A DNA stretch of 38,443 nucleotides from Candidatus Dormiibacter spiritus (GCA_003244185.1 QHBT01000015.1:1-38443); one strand, 5' to 3'; numbered from the stretch's first letter, positions 7,678 to 15,833 are shown. The notes: generated by a model from the sequence alone, not told the origin. Numbers and translations are program-made.

Positions 7678-9063
7678 CTAGGGATAGCAGTACGAGTCGG
7701 AGGAAGCGTCACCACCTTCCAGGTGGATCTGGTGAGCACGCTGCTCGGTGCGGATGAAGAACTCAGGATCGACGCTCAGGCCGCCGCTCTCGTCAGCGTC
7801 CAGCTTGACCAGCCAGCTCTCCACGCCTTCCGGGTAGAACTGCGCGTCCCAGGAACCGTAGAGCGAGTTGGAGAGATATACGCGCCGGCCGTCGCGGCTC
7901 ACCTCCACCATCTGAGGTCCCCCGTTCAGCTGGCCTGAGCCGTTCCAGCCAGTCCGCTTCACGATCCCGCCCAGCCTCACCGACCCGGTCTCCCGGGGAC
8001 TGAAGGGGTCCGAGACGTCATAGCGCTTGATCTCGCCGGTGCCCCAGGCCGACACGTAGAGCCAGCGGTCATCCAGCGAGAGGTTGATGTCGGTGATCAG
8101 CGGGGCAACGGCTTTGAATGGCTGCAGGACGGGCGGCAGCAGCGAGGGATCGGCGGGCTCGGCGGGGATCTCGATCACCTTCTTCACAGCCCAGCGGGAG
8201 CCTTCCAGGTACCACAACCAGACAGATCCGCTGAGGTCTTTCAGACTCGTCACCACTCCCACGAAGCCATAGGCGCGGGTCGGATCGTGCGCCGGACGCA
8301 GCTCCAACACCATCTGCTGCTCGGCTCCCAGGTCGAGCGCCTGCTTGTGGCGCCGCCGCGGCAGGTCCCAAACATGAAGGTGGTGGCCGTATTCGCCGGC
8401 CAAGAGCAACTCGCCGTTGACACCGTCCTCGATCATCTTGGGCGTGCCCCACTCGCTGGTGAGAGCGACGTCATAGCCGAGATGCCACCAGAAGTCGTAG
8501 GCGAGGAACTGCGGACCGCGATCCAGCTCGAAGCGGCCCTTGACGGTGAAGTTGTCGTGGTCGAGGATGAAGATCCCGCCCGGGCCGCCGCCGTCCGGTG
8601 CGCCGAGCGCGCTCACGTAGACCCCGTCAGGACCGCAGTGGAGTGTGTGGGGGCGGCTGTAGCCTGTCCTTTTGGCAATCTCTTCAGGTTCGATGGTCTT
8701 GACGATCTGGGGTCGCCGGGGATCCGGCTTGGTGTCGATTACGTAGATGCGGCTCGAGCGCAGACCCGGGACCAGCAGGTAGCGGCGCTCGATGTGTGGG
8801 TGAGGGGCGTAGGGGCAGAGGGCTGAGCTGCACGCGTTCCAGCCAAAGTGATGCAGCTCGTCCCCCAGGTTGGGCATGTCGAGCTTGTTCACCACCTGGC
8901 GGTAGCTCGGCGAGCTGGGATCGACGTCAACCGTCAGGAGCGCGTCAGGACTCTGCGCGGTGGGGTCGAACGTGACCATGTAGGCCAGGGTCTCGGCGGG
9001 CGCGTCGCCAGCCAGGCGCGGAGACGGATAGAAGGTGGGGTCGGGTCGAAGAAGCGTGGCCAT
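7678..9063 (-). CDS. Selenium-binding protein SBP56 / methanethiol oxidase
   Basis: The 461-residue length and sequence match the SBP56 family throughout. Telling segments are DELHHFGWNACSS (near 68-80), YSRPHTLHCGPDGVYVSALG, LTSEWGTP, YGHHLHVWDLPRR, and ITDINLSLDDRWLYVSAWGTGEIKRYDVSDP, repeats of a beta-propeller fold. Known family members oxidise methanethiol with O2 to formaldehyde, H2S and H2O2, and the bacterial enzyme is copper-dependent. The His-rich motifs and the Cys in NACSS fit that group. No signal peptide is visible, so it is probably cytosolic. The ATG at 9063 has GGGAGG 6 nt upstream. Methanethiol oxidase is the most likely role; the substrate is inferred from the family. Confidence 0.88.
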   Translation of the reverse strand: MATLLRPDPTFYPSPRLAGDAPAETLAYMVTFDPTAQSPDALLTVDVDPSSPSYRQVVNKLDMPNLGDELHHFGWNACSSALCPYAPHPHIERRYLLVPGLRSSRIYVIDTKPDPRRPQIVKTIEPEEIAKRTGYSRPHTLHCGPDGVYVSALGAPDGGGPGGIFILDHDNFTVKGRFELDRGPQFLAYDFWWHLGYDVALTSEWGTPKMIEDGVNGELLLAGEYGHHLHVWDLPRRRHKQALDLGAEQQMVLELRPAHDPTRAYGFVGVVTSLKDLSGSVWLWYLEGSRWAVKKVIEIPAEPADPSLLPPVLQPFKAVAPLITDINLSLDDRWLYVSAWGTGEIKRYDVSDPFSPRETGSVRLGGIVKRTGWNGSGQLNGGPQMVEVSRDGRRVYLSNSLYGSWDAQFYPEGVESWLVKLDADESGGLSVDPEFFIRTEQRAHQIHLEGGDASSDSYCYP

Positions 9064-9125
9064 ACGTGCCTCCCTTTCAACTCCAAATTGCGGTCAGGAG
9101 TACGTGCCGGCCGCACGGACCGGCG

Positions 9126-9144
9126 GCGCTCTCTTTAGGAGCGC
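9126..9144. other. Short hairpin between usp-like and SBP56 genes
   Basis: GCGCTC at 9126-9131 and GAGCGC at 9139-9144 flank a 7-nt loop. No T-run follows on either strand, so it is not a convincing intrinsic terminator. The remainder of the 190-bp gap (9064-9253) shows nothing I can name except the SBP56 ribosome site. Confidence 0.3.
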
Positions 9145-9253
9145 TCTAGAAGCAGAAGACGGCCGGGGCGTGGACGACCCGCTGGGCAGGCCAGGCGACC
9201 ACGGGCGTCAGCATGCACCGGATTCTAGCGACGGCAGCCTCAGCCCTGAGGTG

Positions 9254-10123
9254 CTAAGCCCGCCGGGCCAGGATCACCGTGCCGCGCAGCTGGCGCACCA
9301 TGCGAGCGAACGCGGCCTGTACCAGGACTGGCGAGTTTCGCTGCTCAGCGAACGCGCCCAGCACGGTTGTCTGGTAAGCCTGGGAATACTCCAGAATCGT
9401 GGTCGCAGCGCTGTCAGAGCTGCGCTCCCGGATCTCCACCCGCCGGTAGTGGATGCTGTCCACCAGCTCATGAAAGCGCTCGGACATCGCGGCCCGGAGG
9501 CGGTGATGATGCCGGTTCTCGATCACGTGAAGGATGGTCAGGACGCCCTCTCGCGATTCCGCCAGAGCCGCTCCGAGCTTGACCGCGAGCGGAGCGTTGG
9601 TGCCGCCCCGGACCGGCACCAGGACTCCCTGACCGCCGCTGGAACCGTCAGGATCCGGCCGCACCAGGGCGAGGTTGGCCGGCGGGTCGGAGACGAGGTC
9701 CTCCAACACCGCAGCGAGCAGCCGAGGCCGCCGGCTGGTCAGCCCAGGCCATTCCACCACCACCAGGTTGCTGCCGTTCTCGTAGACGGCCTCTCTGATG
9801 CCCTGACGCACGTCGTGGCTGACCCGTGTCTGCACGTTGAGACGGCTGGCCCGGCCGGAGGTGTCGATGCTGGCGATCCAGCGAAGCAGATCCCGCCGGC
9901 GCTCCTCGAGGACGTGGGGAAGGTTGGGCAGGTTTGTCCGAGGCACCTCCACGATGCCAAGCACGTCGCCGGAGCTGCGCGTGCTCGCTGATAGGAGGTC
10001 GGCGATTTGGAGCAGCGGCGTCGCAGTCTGGGCGCGGATCACTGGCACCAGCATCCGCCACTCCTCCAGGCGCGGCTCCCAGTGAGCCAGCTCGGTCGCA
10101 CGCTGCCGCGCCGCCGCTTGCAT
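9254..10123 (-). CDS. Tandem universal-stress-protein-like (Usp) protein
   Basis: The protein of 289 residues has two Usp-like halves. The first starts at EWRMLVPVIRAQTATPLLQIADLLSAS, the second at GGQGVLVPVRGGTNAPLAVKLGAALA (near 170) with VLTILHVIE as its next strand. The ATP-binding G-x2-G-x9-G-S/T motif expected at each domain end is not recognisable, so this is probably a non-nucleotide-binding Usp. Similar soluble modules occur at the C-terminus of amino-acid permeases and antiporters, but no membrane part is encoded here. ATG at 10123 is chosen over TTG at 10132 because TAGCCT lies 8 nt upstream of the ATG, as in other leaderless genes of this window. It diverges from nudC. Confidence 0.65.
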   Translation of the reverse strand: MQAAARQRATELAHWEPRLEEWRMLVPVIRAQTATPLLQIADLLSASTRSSGDVLGIVEVPRTNLPNLPHVLEERRRDLLRWIASIDTSGRASRLNVQTRVSHDVRQGIREAVYENGSNLVVVEWPGLTSRRPRLLAAVLEDLVSDPPANLALVRPDPDGSSGGQGVLVPVRGGTNAPLAVKLGAALAESREGVLTILHVIENRHHHRLRAAMSERFHELVDSIHYRRVEIRERSSDSAATTILEYSQAYQTTVLGAFAEQRNSPVLVQAAFARMVRQLRGTVILARRA

Positions 10124-10131
10124 TGGACGCA

Positions 10132-10137
10132 AGGCTA
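10132..10137 (-). promoter_or_regulatory. -10-like box (TAGCCT) for a leaderless usp-like transcript
   Basis: On the minus strand TAGCCT is followed by 8 nt and then ATG at 10123. It fits TANNNT only loosely and no -35 is clear. It supports the ATG over the upstream TTG. Confidence 0.3.
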
Positions 10138-10207
10138 CCGGCGCCGGGCTGACTCCAAGCCGGCCGGCGCCGATCGGCCCTCACCTCCGCCGGAGTCCAG
10201 ACGCCGG

Positions 10208-11044
10208 ATGGCCGATCATGGCGTCATGGCCTTACTGCCGCGTGCTGGGGCGCTGGGCATAGCGTTTTCGGCCGGGCAGGTGCTGGTCCGGGAGGCCGAC
10301 GGCGGCCCGCCCTTGCTGGCCGAACTTGACTACCCCGCTGACACCGAGCCGATCTGGTTGGGCGAGCTGGCCGGCAAGGAATGCTGGGGCCTCAGCCTGT
10401 CGCTGCCGCAAGTGCCGTCAGGTCTGTGCGCGCTCAGTCTCCGCGAGCTGATGGCTGCCGCCACAGATCAGAACCTGGTGGCCATGGTCGCGAGGGGCGC
10501 TCAGATATTGGAGTGGTGGGACGCCCACGCCTTCTGCGGACGCTGCGGCAGCCCCACTGAGCCGCACGAGAGCGAAAGAGCCCGGGTCTGCCCGCGCTGC
10601 CACACGGCGCATTACCCACGCATCACGCCGGCAGTGATCACCCTTGTGCACAGGCCGGGCGAGATACTCCTGGCTCGCAACCATCTCAACCGCTCAGGCC
10701 TGTTCGCCCTGGTCGCCGGCTTCGTCGAACCCGGTGAAACGCTGGAACAGGGGGTCGCGCGGGAGGTGCGGGAAGAGGTGGGCTTGGAGGTGCAGGAGAT
10801 CCGATACGCCGGCAGTCAGCCCTGGCCCTTCCCCAGCCAGCTGATGATCGGCTTCCACGCGCGTTATCGCTCGGGCGAGATTGTGCTCCAGGAAGCGGAG
10901 ATCGAGGAGGCCCGTTGGTTCAACCTGGGCAACCTGCCGGAGAACCGGCCGGCCACTTACAGCATCGCCGGCCGGCTGATCGAAGGCTGGCGGCGGACCG
11001 TCGATGAGGAGAGCCAGGGCTCGCCGTCCTTGAGCCCGATCTGA
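10208..11044 (+). CDS. nudC: NAD(H) pyrophosphatase, NUDIX
   Basis: This 278-residue NUDIX hydrolase splits NADH or NAD into NMN(H) and AMP, and the family also removes NAD caps from RNA. Features in order: a divergent N-terminal domain, a zinc ribbon with two CxxC pairs (FCGRCGSP and VCPRCHTAHYPR), and a complete NUDIX box GFVEPGETLEQGVAREVREEVGLEV with REVREE as the metal-binding core. Next comes the NudC-specific SQPWPFPSQLM motif, which separates NudC from other NUDIX enzymes. Length fits the family (about 260-310). In-frame ATGs occur at 10208 and 10226; neither has a strong ribosome site. The longer open frame from 10007 overlaps the divergent gene and lacks family similarity. Confidence 0.95.
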   Translation: MADHGVMALLPRAGALGIAFSAGQVLVREADGGPPLLAELDYPADTEPIWLGELAGKECWGLSLSLPQVPSGLCALSLRELMAAATDQNLVAMVARGAQILEWWDAHAFCGRCGSPTEPHESERARVCPRCHTAHYPRITPAVITLVHRPGEILLARNHLNRSGLFALVAGFVEPGETLEQGVAREVREEVGLEVQEIRYAGSQPWPFPSQLMIGFHARYRSGEIVLQEAEIEEARWFNLGNLPENRPATYSIAGRLIEGWRRTVDEESQGSPSLSPI

Positions 11045-11054
11045 ACGCAACCAA

Positions 11055-12098
11055 TCAAGCTGAGTAGACGTCCACCTCGGATGCTTTGAACGACACCCAG
11101 ACCTCCTCGCCGCCAACCAGACCAAGCTCAGCCAGGGCGGCGCTGGTGATCTCGGCCACGACCGGGACCGGGCCGTCCACTCGGACCCGAACTCGGTCTC
11201 CGGCGAAGTCCAACGAGGTCACTCTGCCGCGCCACACGTTTCGCGGACTGCCATCGGGTCGCTCGACATAGAGAGAAACGGCACGCGGATGGACCAGGGC
11301 GAAGACGTCACCGTCCTGCGAATCCGCGGCGTTGATCGAAGCCACGCCCACGCTGACCTGACCATCGTGTGCCTGCCCCCGCCAGAGGTTGACCCCCACC
11401 AGGTCCGCGACATAGCGGGAGCGCGGGCGGGCGGTGATCTGAGGCAGCGTTCCCTGCTGCACCACGCGGCCATCCTCGATCACAAGGACAGAGTCGGCGA
11501 GAGCAGCAGCGTCAACCGGGTCGTGAGTGACCAGCAGGCAGATCCCCTCGAAGAGACTCAGGTGCTTTTGCAACTCCCGCCGGATCGCCACCTTGCTGGA
11601 TGCGTCAAGAGCCGCCAGCGGCTCGTCCAAGAGCAGCAGCCGCGGCGCGGGGGCCAACGCCCTGGCCAGGGCGACGCGCTGAGCCTGGCCGCCTGACAGC
11701 TGGGCAGGCTTGGCGGCAGCGTAGGCGTCCAGATCCATGAGCTGGAGCCATAGCCTGGCGGTTTGGCGGGGCTGGTCTGCTCCTCGCGAGCGAAGCCCGA
11801 AGGCGACGTTCTCGACTACCGACAGGTGCGGGAAGAGCAGGTAGTCCTGAAAGAGCACGCCGACCGACCGATCTTCGGCTGGCACGAAGGCGCCAGCAAG
11901 AGGTGAATCCAGGGTCACCCCGTCGAGCTCGATCCCACCCGCCTCGATTGGCTGTAGGCCTGCCAGAGCGCGAAGCAGGGTCGTCTTGCCCGCTCCGTTG
12001 GGGCCGAGCAGTGCCAGAACCTCGCCTGGCGCTGCTACCAGCCCGAGGGCGAGTTGGAGAGTGCCCAGGCGCAGATTGACGTTCGCCCTGAGCGTCAC
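11055..12098 (-). CDS. modC: Molybdate ABC transporter ATP-binding protein
   Basis: The 347-residue ABC ATPase energises molybdate import. Walker A is GPNGAGKTT (near 33-41), the Q-loop is LFQDYLLFPHLSVVENVAFG, the signature is LSGGQAQRVALARALA, and Walker B is LLLLDEPLAALD. The C-terminal 120 residues hold a TOBE-like beta domain (DFAGDRVRVRVDG...AEITSAALAELGL) of the type that senses oxyanion in ModC. The start is GTG at 12098, forming a GTGA overlap with the modB stop, so it is translationally coupled. It is the last gene of the regulator-modA-modB-modC operon. Tungstate is an alternative substrate that sequence alone cannot exclude. Confidence 0.9.
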   Translation of the reverse strand: MTLRANVNLRLGTLQLALGLVAAPGEVLALLGPNGAGKTTLLRALAGLQPIEAGGIELDGVTLDSPLAGAFVPAEDRSVGVLFQDYLLFPHLSVVENVAFGLRSRGADQPRQTARLWLQLMDLDAYAAAKPAQLSGGQAQRVALARALAPAPRLLLLDEPLAALDASSKVAIRRELQKHLSLFEGICLLVTHDPVDAAALADSVLVIEDGRVVQQGTLPQITARPRSRYVADLVGVNLWRGQAHDGQVSVGVASINAADSQDGDVFALVHPRAVSLYVERPDGSPRNVWRGRVTSLDFAGDRVRVRVDGPVPVVAEITSAALAELGLVGGEEVWVSFKASEVDVYSA

Positions 12099-12805
12099 GA
12101 CACGTTCAGGTAGCGATCACGGAGGGCCACCAAAACTATCAGCGACACCAGAACCAGAACGAGGCTGAGAACTATCGCGGCGTCCGGACGTGTCTCCAAG
12201 AGCAGGTAGACAGCCAGCGGCATGGTTTGGGTCTGGCCAGGAAAGTTGCCGGCGAAGGTGATGGTGGCGCCGAACTCGCCCAGCGCCCGCGACCAGCAGA
12301 GGACCGCCCCGGCGAAAATCGAGGGCCCGACAAGAGGTACTGTCACGCGCCGAAAAACAGTCCAGCGGTGGGCACCGAGGGTTCGAGCCGCCTCCTCCAG
12401 GCGCCGGTTCATGGATCGCAATCCGGCCTCAACGGTTATCACCAGGAATGGCATTGAGACGAATGTTTCCGCCAGGATGACCCCCGCCGTGGTGAAGGGC
12501 AGACGAATTCCGTAGGCGTCGAACAGATAGGAGCCAATGAGGCCTCGGCGGCCAAAGGCCAAGAGCAGGGCGACGCCACCAACGACGGGGGGCAGGACCA
12601 TGGGCAGCGTGGTCAGGGCACGGAGGAGGTTCTTACCGCGAAACTCCATCCGGGCTTGAACCCAGGCCAGGGGCACGCCCAAGACGACGGCAATGGCGGT
12701 CGCGCTCAGTGAGCAGATCAGCGAGAGCCGAAACGCGTCGAGTGACTCAGGTGCTCTCAGGTCAGCGAGAGCCTCGGGCCAAGGAGCCTTGACCACAAGG
12801 CCCAC
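12095..12805 (-). CDS. modB: Molybdate ABC transporter permease
   Basis: The permease of 236 residues from GTG 12805 has about five membrane helices and the EAA loop typical of ABC importers (RLEEAARTLGAHRWTVFRRVTVPL), which docks on ModC. Other ModB-like parts are LPMVLPPVVGGVALLL and ALGEFGATITFAGNFPGQTQTMPLAVY. The same reading frame stays open upstream to 12917 and encodes a plausible extra first membrane helix (about 12859-12806), yet has no ATG, GTG or TTG there. Either translation starts at 12805 within the operon, as in the shorter enterobacterial form, or it begins at a rare codon such as CTG near 12856. Confidence 0.88.
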   Translation of the reverse strand: MGLVVKAPWPEALADLRAPESLDAFRLSLICSLSATAIAVVLGVPLAWVQARMEFRGKNLLRALTTLPMVLPPVVGGVALLLAFGRRGLIGSYLFDAYGIRLPFTTAGVILAETFVSMPFLVITVEAGLRSMNRRLEEAARTLGAHRWTVFRRVTVPLVGPSIFAGAVLCWSRALGEFGATITFAGNFPGQTQTMPLAVYLLLETRPDAAIVLSLVLVLVSLIVLVALRDRYLNVS

Positions 12806-12890
12806 CAGGGGCAGTATGAAGAGCGCTGCGCCGCAAAGGGCCAGGAGGGCCAGCAGCGCAGGCGGGCGCTCGCCCGCTCTCCGTTCCTGC

Positions 12891-13667
12891 CTAGGGTTTC
12901 TTGAAGCCGTAGTTGGCTAGTTTGGACTGCCCGGGGGCACTCAGCAGGAAATCGATGAAGGCCCGGCCTCCTCTTGGATTCGAGCCGCCCTTCACCGTCG
13001 CGATGGGGTACAGGGCCGCCACGTTCTGAGCGTCGGGGATTGGGACCCCCTGGACCTTGGCGCCTGCCGCCCTGACGTCGGTGACGTAGACGATGCCGGC
13101 ATCGGCCTCGCCCAGCGAAACCTTGCTGACCACCGCGTTGACATCCTGCTCCTGGCTCTTGGGAGTCACCTTGACCGCAGCCTTCGCGAGCGCTTGGTTG
13201 GCGTAATTTCCGCATGGCACCGCGGGTGCGCAGAGGATCACCACCGTGCCGGGACTGGCAAGATCAGCCAATCCCTTGATCCCCTTGGGATTGCCCGCCG
13301 GGACGACGATCTGGAGCTCATTCGAGGCGAAGTTCACAGGTTGGCTGACAGCGCTGCCGGCGGCCACGACCTTTTGCATGTTCGGGAGGTCGGCGGAGGC
13401 GAAGACGTCCGCCGGAGCTCCATTGTTGATCGAGGTCACAAGGGAGGCGCTGCCCGCGAAATTGAACACGACACTGGCCTTGGAGTGCTTGGCCTGGAAA
13501 GCCATGCCCTCAGCCTTGAACGCCGCGGCGAGGCTGGCGGCGGCGAAAACGTTGATAGTCCCGGCGACGTTGTCTGGGCTCGGAGTTGAGGTTGAAGCGG
13601 TCGAGGGACTGCTGCCAGCGCAGGCCGTCAGCAGCATCGCAGCCAATACGGTGAGGACGCGCTTCAT
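12891..13667 (-). CDS. modA: Molybdate-binding lipoprotein
   Basis: The 258-residue solute-binding protein has a lipoprotein signal peptide with lipobox LLTAC (Cys16), then a Ser/Thr-rich linker, so it is anchored outside the membrane. The mature part matches ModA: INVFAAASLAAAFK with the oxyanion-binding Ser, FNFAGSASLVTSINNGAPADVFASAD, and DAGIVYVTDVRAAGAKV. It delivers molybdate to ModBC. The ATG at 13667 overlaps the regulator stop as ATGA, so the two are coupled. Confidence 0.93.
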   Translation of the reverse strand: MKRVLTVLAAMLLTACAGSSPSTASTSTPSPDNVAGTINVFAAASLAAAFKAEGMAFQAKHSKASVVFNFAGSASLVTSINNGAPADVFASADLPNMQKVVAAGSAVSQPVNFASNELQIVVPAGNPKGIKGLADLASPGTVVILCAPAVPCGNYANQALAKAAVKVTPKSQEQDVNAVVSKVSLGEADAGIVYVTDVRAAGAKVQGVPIPDAQNVAALYPIATVKGGSNPRGGRAFIDFLLSAPGQSKLANYGFKKP

Positions 13668-14062
13668 CTCGGCAACTCGACCACCACGTTGGTCGACTTG
13701 ACTGCCGCGATGGCCCTAACCCCAGGTTTGAGCGCCAGCTCGTCGGCGGCCTCCCGCGTCATGAGAGAGACGATTCGGTGCGGGCCGGCCTGGATGTCCA
13801 CCTGGGCCATGACGCCATCCTTGACGACGCGGGTGACGATGCCCGGGAAGTGATTTCGGGCGGATTCTCGCAGCTCCGGCCAGGAGGCAGCTGCAGGACC
13901 TCCCTGCTCGGCCAGAAAGCGCGCCAGGTCGCTCCCCTCCACGAGCCGCTGACCGCTCGAGGTCCGGAGAGTGCGGACCTGGCCTGAGTCCAGTAGCCGG
14001 CGGACGGTGTCAGAGCTCACACCCATCAGTTCGGCGACCTCGCCTACGCGATATTCGGGCAT
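13664..14062 (-). CDS. Mo-responsive regulator: MerR/excisionase-type HTH plus TOBE domain
   Basis: This protein of 132 residues has an N-terminal helix-turn-helix of the excisionase/MerR kind (YRVGEVAELMGVSSDTVRRLLDSGQVRTLRTSSGQRLVEGSDLARFL) and a C-terminal single TOBE/Mop domain (about 65-130, RNHFPGIVTRVVKDGVMAQVDIQAG...GVRAIAAVKSTNVVVEL). TOBE domains bind molybdate or tungstate. It probably senses molybdate and controls the mod genes with which it is co-transcribed. ATG at 14062 is preceded by TAGACT 7 nt away with an extended TG, suggesting a leaderless mRNA. An upstream TTG at 14086 is possible but would start before that promoter. Confidence 0.87.
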   Translation of the reverse strand: MPEYRVGEVAELMGVSSDTVRRLLDSGQVRTLRTSSGQRLVEGSDLARFLAEQGGPAAASWPELRESARNHFPGIVTRVVKDGVMAQVDIQAGPHRIVSLMTREAADELALKPGVRAIAAVKSTNVVVELPR

Positions 14063-14069
14063 CCTCAAG

Positions 14070-14078
14070 AGTCTAGCA
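14070..14078 (-). promoter_or_regulatory. Extended -10 promoter of the mod operon
   Basis: On the minus strand TGCTAGACT is an extended -10 (TGN plus TAGACT), followed by 7 nt and the ATG at 14062. This predicts a leaderless mod operon transcript. No -35 is evident, as is usual for extended -10 promoters. Confidence 0.45.
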
Positions 14079-14132
14079 GTTGCCAATCGCAGATGGCTGA
14101 TAACCTCTCAAACGCGCGACTGATCATCTCAA

Positions 14133-14156
14133 GATCTCGTCGCCTTTTACGAGATC
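14133..14156. other. 8-bp perfect hairpin between alkA-like gene and mod operon
   Basis: GATCTCGT at 14133-14140 and ACGAGATC at 14149-14156 flank an 8-nt loop. It lies 13 bp after the glycosylase stop and about 58 bp upstream of the mod -10. It could be a weak terminator for the gene ending at 14170 (no T-run) or a regulator-binding site for the mod operon. Confidence 0.4.
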
Positions 14157-14169
14157 AAGCCAGGCCGGC

Positions 14170-14727
14170 TTAGGCCTCCGGCAGCACCGTGTCGACGGCC
14201 CGCCAGCAGTACCAGGCGGCCACCGTCCGCCAGGGCCGATAGGGATCGCCCAGAGCCATCAACGCTTTCGGCGGCGGCAGCAGGTCCAGGCCGTGGGCCT
14301 TGGCGTAGCCCTTCCGGACGCCGAGATCGTCGACCGGCCAGACGTCTGGCCGGCGAACGTGAAAGATGAGGAACATCTCGGCAGTCCAGCGGCCAATGCC
14401 GCGGACTGTCGCCAGCCGCGTGATAAGCTCCTCATCGGCCAGGGCCTCGGCATCCTCCAGTGGCACAGTGCCGTCACCGACCTTGGTCGCCAGGTCCAGG
14501 ATGGATGCTGCCTTGGCGCCCGAAAGCCCTGCCTCACGCAGCACCTCGGGCGGCAGGGTCAGCACGTTCTGCGGCGAGAGGCCGTTCGGCAGCATGGCCA
14601 GGAAGCGCTGGTGGATCGCGCTCGCGGCCCTGCCGGCCAGCTGCTGGAACACTATCGAGCGCACCAGCGCAGCGAACGCGTCGGGCTGAGGCTCCCGCAA
14701 CACTGGCGGCCCCACCGCTTCGATCAC
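14170..14727 (-). CDS. DNA-3-methyladenine glycosylase II, HhH-GPD family
   Basis: The 185-residue enzyme removes alkylated bases from DNA. Motifs: FAALVRSIVFQQLAGRAASAI (minor-groove helix), the helix-hairpin-helix LATVRGIGRWTAEMFLIF, and the catalytic Asp in WPVDDLGVRKG. The C-terminus LGDPYRPWRTVAAWYCWR matches AlkA. GTG at 14727 is the first canonical start, but the frame stays open upstream past the korB stop and encodes family-like sequence (QAARVLAARDPALGR) with no ATG, GTG or TTG. The real protein may therefore be about 15-25 residues longer, with a rare start codon. It is probably co-transcribed with korB, and an alkyltransferase gene lies at 34895. Confidence 0.85.
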   Translation of the reverse strand: MIEAVGPPVLREPQPDAFAALVRSIVFQQLAGRAASAIHQRFLAMLPNGLSPQNVLTLPPEVLREAGLSGAKAASILDLATKVGDGTVPLEDAEALADEELITRLATVRGIGRWTAEMFLIFHVRRPDVWPVDDLGVRKGYAKAHGLDLLPPPKALMALGDPYRPWRTVAAWYCWRAVDTVLPEA

Positions 14728-14807
14728 CCGACCCAGGGCCGGATCGCGAGCAGCCAGGACGCGGGCGGCCTGGGCGAACTGCTCGCTCGTGGCCGAACGG
14801 CCGGCTT

Positions 14808-15833
14808 CTACGCCAGGCTCCCCATGAGCGCGTCGAACTCCTCCCGCGAAGGCCGCAGCTCGGCTTCGCCGAGCGAGTGCAGCGGCCGTTCGGGCAGGTG
14901 CTCGCGGGTGGCGAAGTCCTCCATCGTCTCGTCCAGGTAGACCAGCCCGGTGACGAGCTGGCCCCTGCTCCGGCCTTCTTCCAGCAGCCGGATGGCGCCC
15001 AACCTGTCGCTCGGATCATGGTCTTGGGCCAGCTTGTGGAGCCGGAGATGCGAACCATCGTGCAGCCGCACATCGGTTGTGGTGCCGGGCTCGTAGTCCA
15101 CCTCGATCTCCTCGAAGTAGGGGATGAAGGAGACGTCCTGCAGCTCCTCCTCGTGGTCCTTGATGTAGGCGTAACTCTTGGTCGAGCCGTCGTGATCGTT
15201 GAAGGTCACGCAGGGCGAGATGACGTCCAGGACAGCAGTCCCGCGATGGGCCAGCGCCGCTTTCAGCAGCGGCACCAGCTGCTTGCCGTCGCCCGAAAAG
15301 GACCTGGCCACGAAGCTGCAGCCGAGGGTGAGCGCCACCGCGCAGGGATCGATCGGCAAAAACGCGTTGACAGTGCCCTTCTTCTGCACGGAGCCGACAT
15401 CAGCAGTGGCCGAGAACTGGCCCTTGGTCAGGCCGTAGGTGCCGTTGTCCTCGACTATGTAGGTGCAGTCAACGTTGCGCCGGATCATGTGCATGAACTG
15501 GCCCAGACCTATGGAAGCGGTGTCCCCGTCGCCGGACACGCCCAGCATTATGAGCTTGCGGTTGGCCAGCTGGGCGCCTGTCGTGAGCGAGGGCATCCGC
15601 CCGTGAACCCCGTTGAAGCCGTGTGCCCGTTCGACGAAGTAGGCGGGCGTCTTGGAGGAGCAGCCGATGCCGCTCATCTTGGCCAGCAGGTGAGGCTCGA
15701 CGCCCAGTTCATAGAGCGCCTTGATGACATGGTTGGTGATCGAGTTGTGGCCGCAGCCGGCGCAGAGCGTGCTGGCGACGCCTTTATAGGAGTCGCGAGC
15801 CAGACCAATGTGGTTCAGGGCGGGAGCGGCCAT
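14808..15833 (-). CDS. korB: 2-oxoacid:ferredoxin oxidoreductase beta subunit
   Basis: The 341-residue beta subunit binds thiamine pyrophosphate and an iron-sulfur cluster. C24, C27 (CAGCGH), C58 (GIGCSS) and C172 (LGCSF) are the likely cluster ligands. GDGDTASIG at 101-109 with VEDNGTYGLTKGQFSAT is the TPP-Mg site. With KorA it converts 2-oxoglutarate (or another 2-oxoacid) plus CoA to acyl-CoA and CO2, reducing ferredoxin. This can replace NAD-linked 2-oxoglutarate dehydrogenase. The ATG at 15833 overlaps the last base of the korA stop (TGATG). 2-oxoglutarate specificity is inferred from the KorAB type. Confidence 0.92.
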   Translation of the reverse strand: MAAPALNHIGLARDSYKGVASTLCAGCGHNSITNHVIKALYELGVEPHLLAKMSGIGCSSKTPAYFVERAHGFNGVHGRMPSLTTGAQLANRKLIMLGVSGDGDTASIGLGQFMHMIRRNVDCTYIVEDNGTYGLTKGQFSATADVGSVQKKGTVNAFLPIDPCAVALTLGCSFVARSFSGDGKQLVPLLKAALAHRGTAVLDVISPCVTFNDHDGSTKSYAYIKDHEEELQDVSFIPYFEEIEVDYEPGTTTDVRLHDGSHLRLHKLAQDHDPSDRLGAIRLLEEGRSRGQLVTGLVYLDETMEDFATREHLPERPLHSLGEAELRPSREEFDALMGSLA

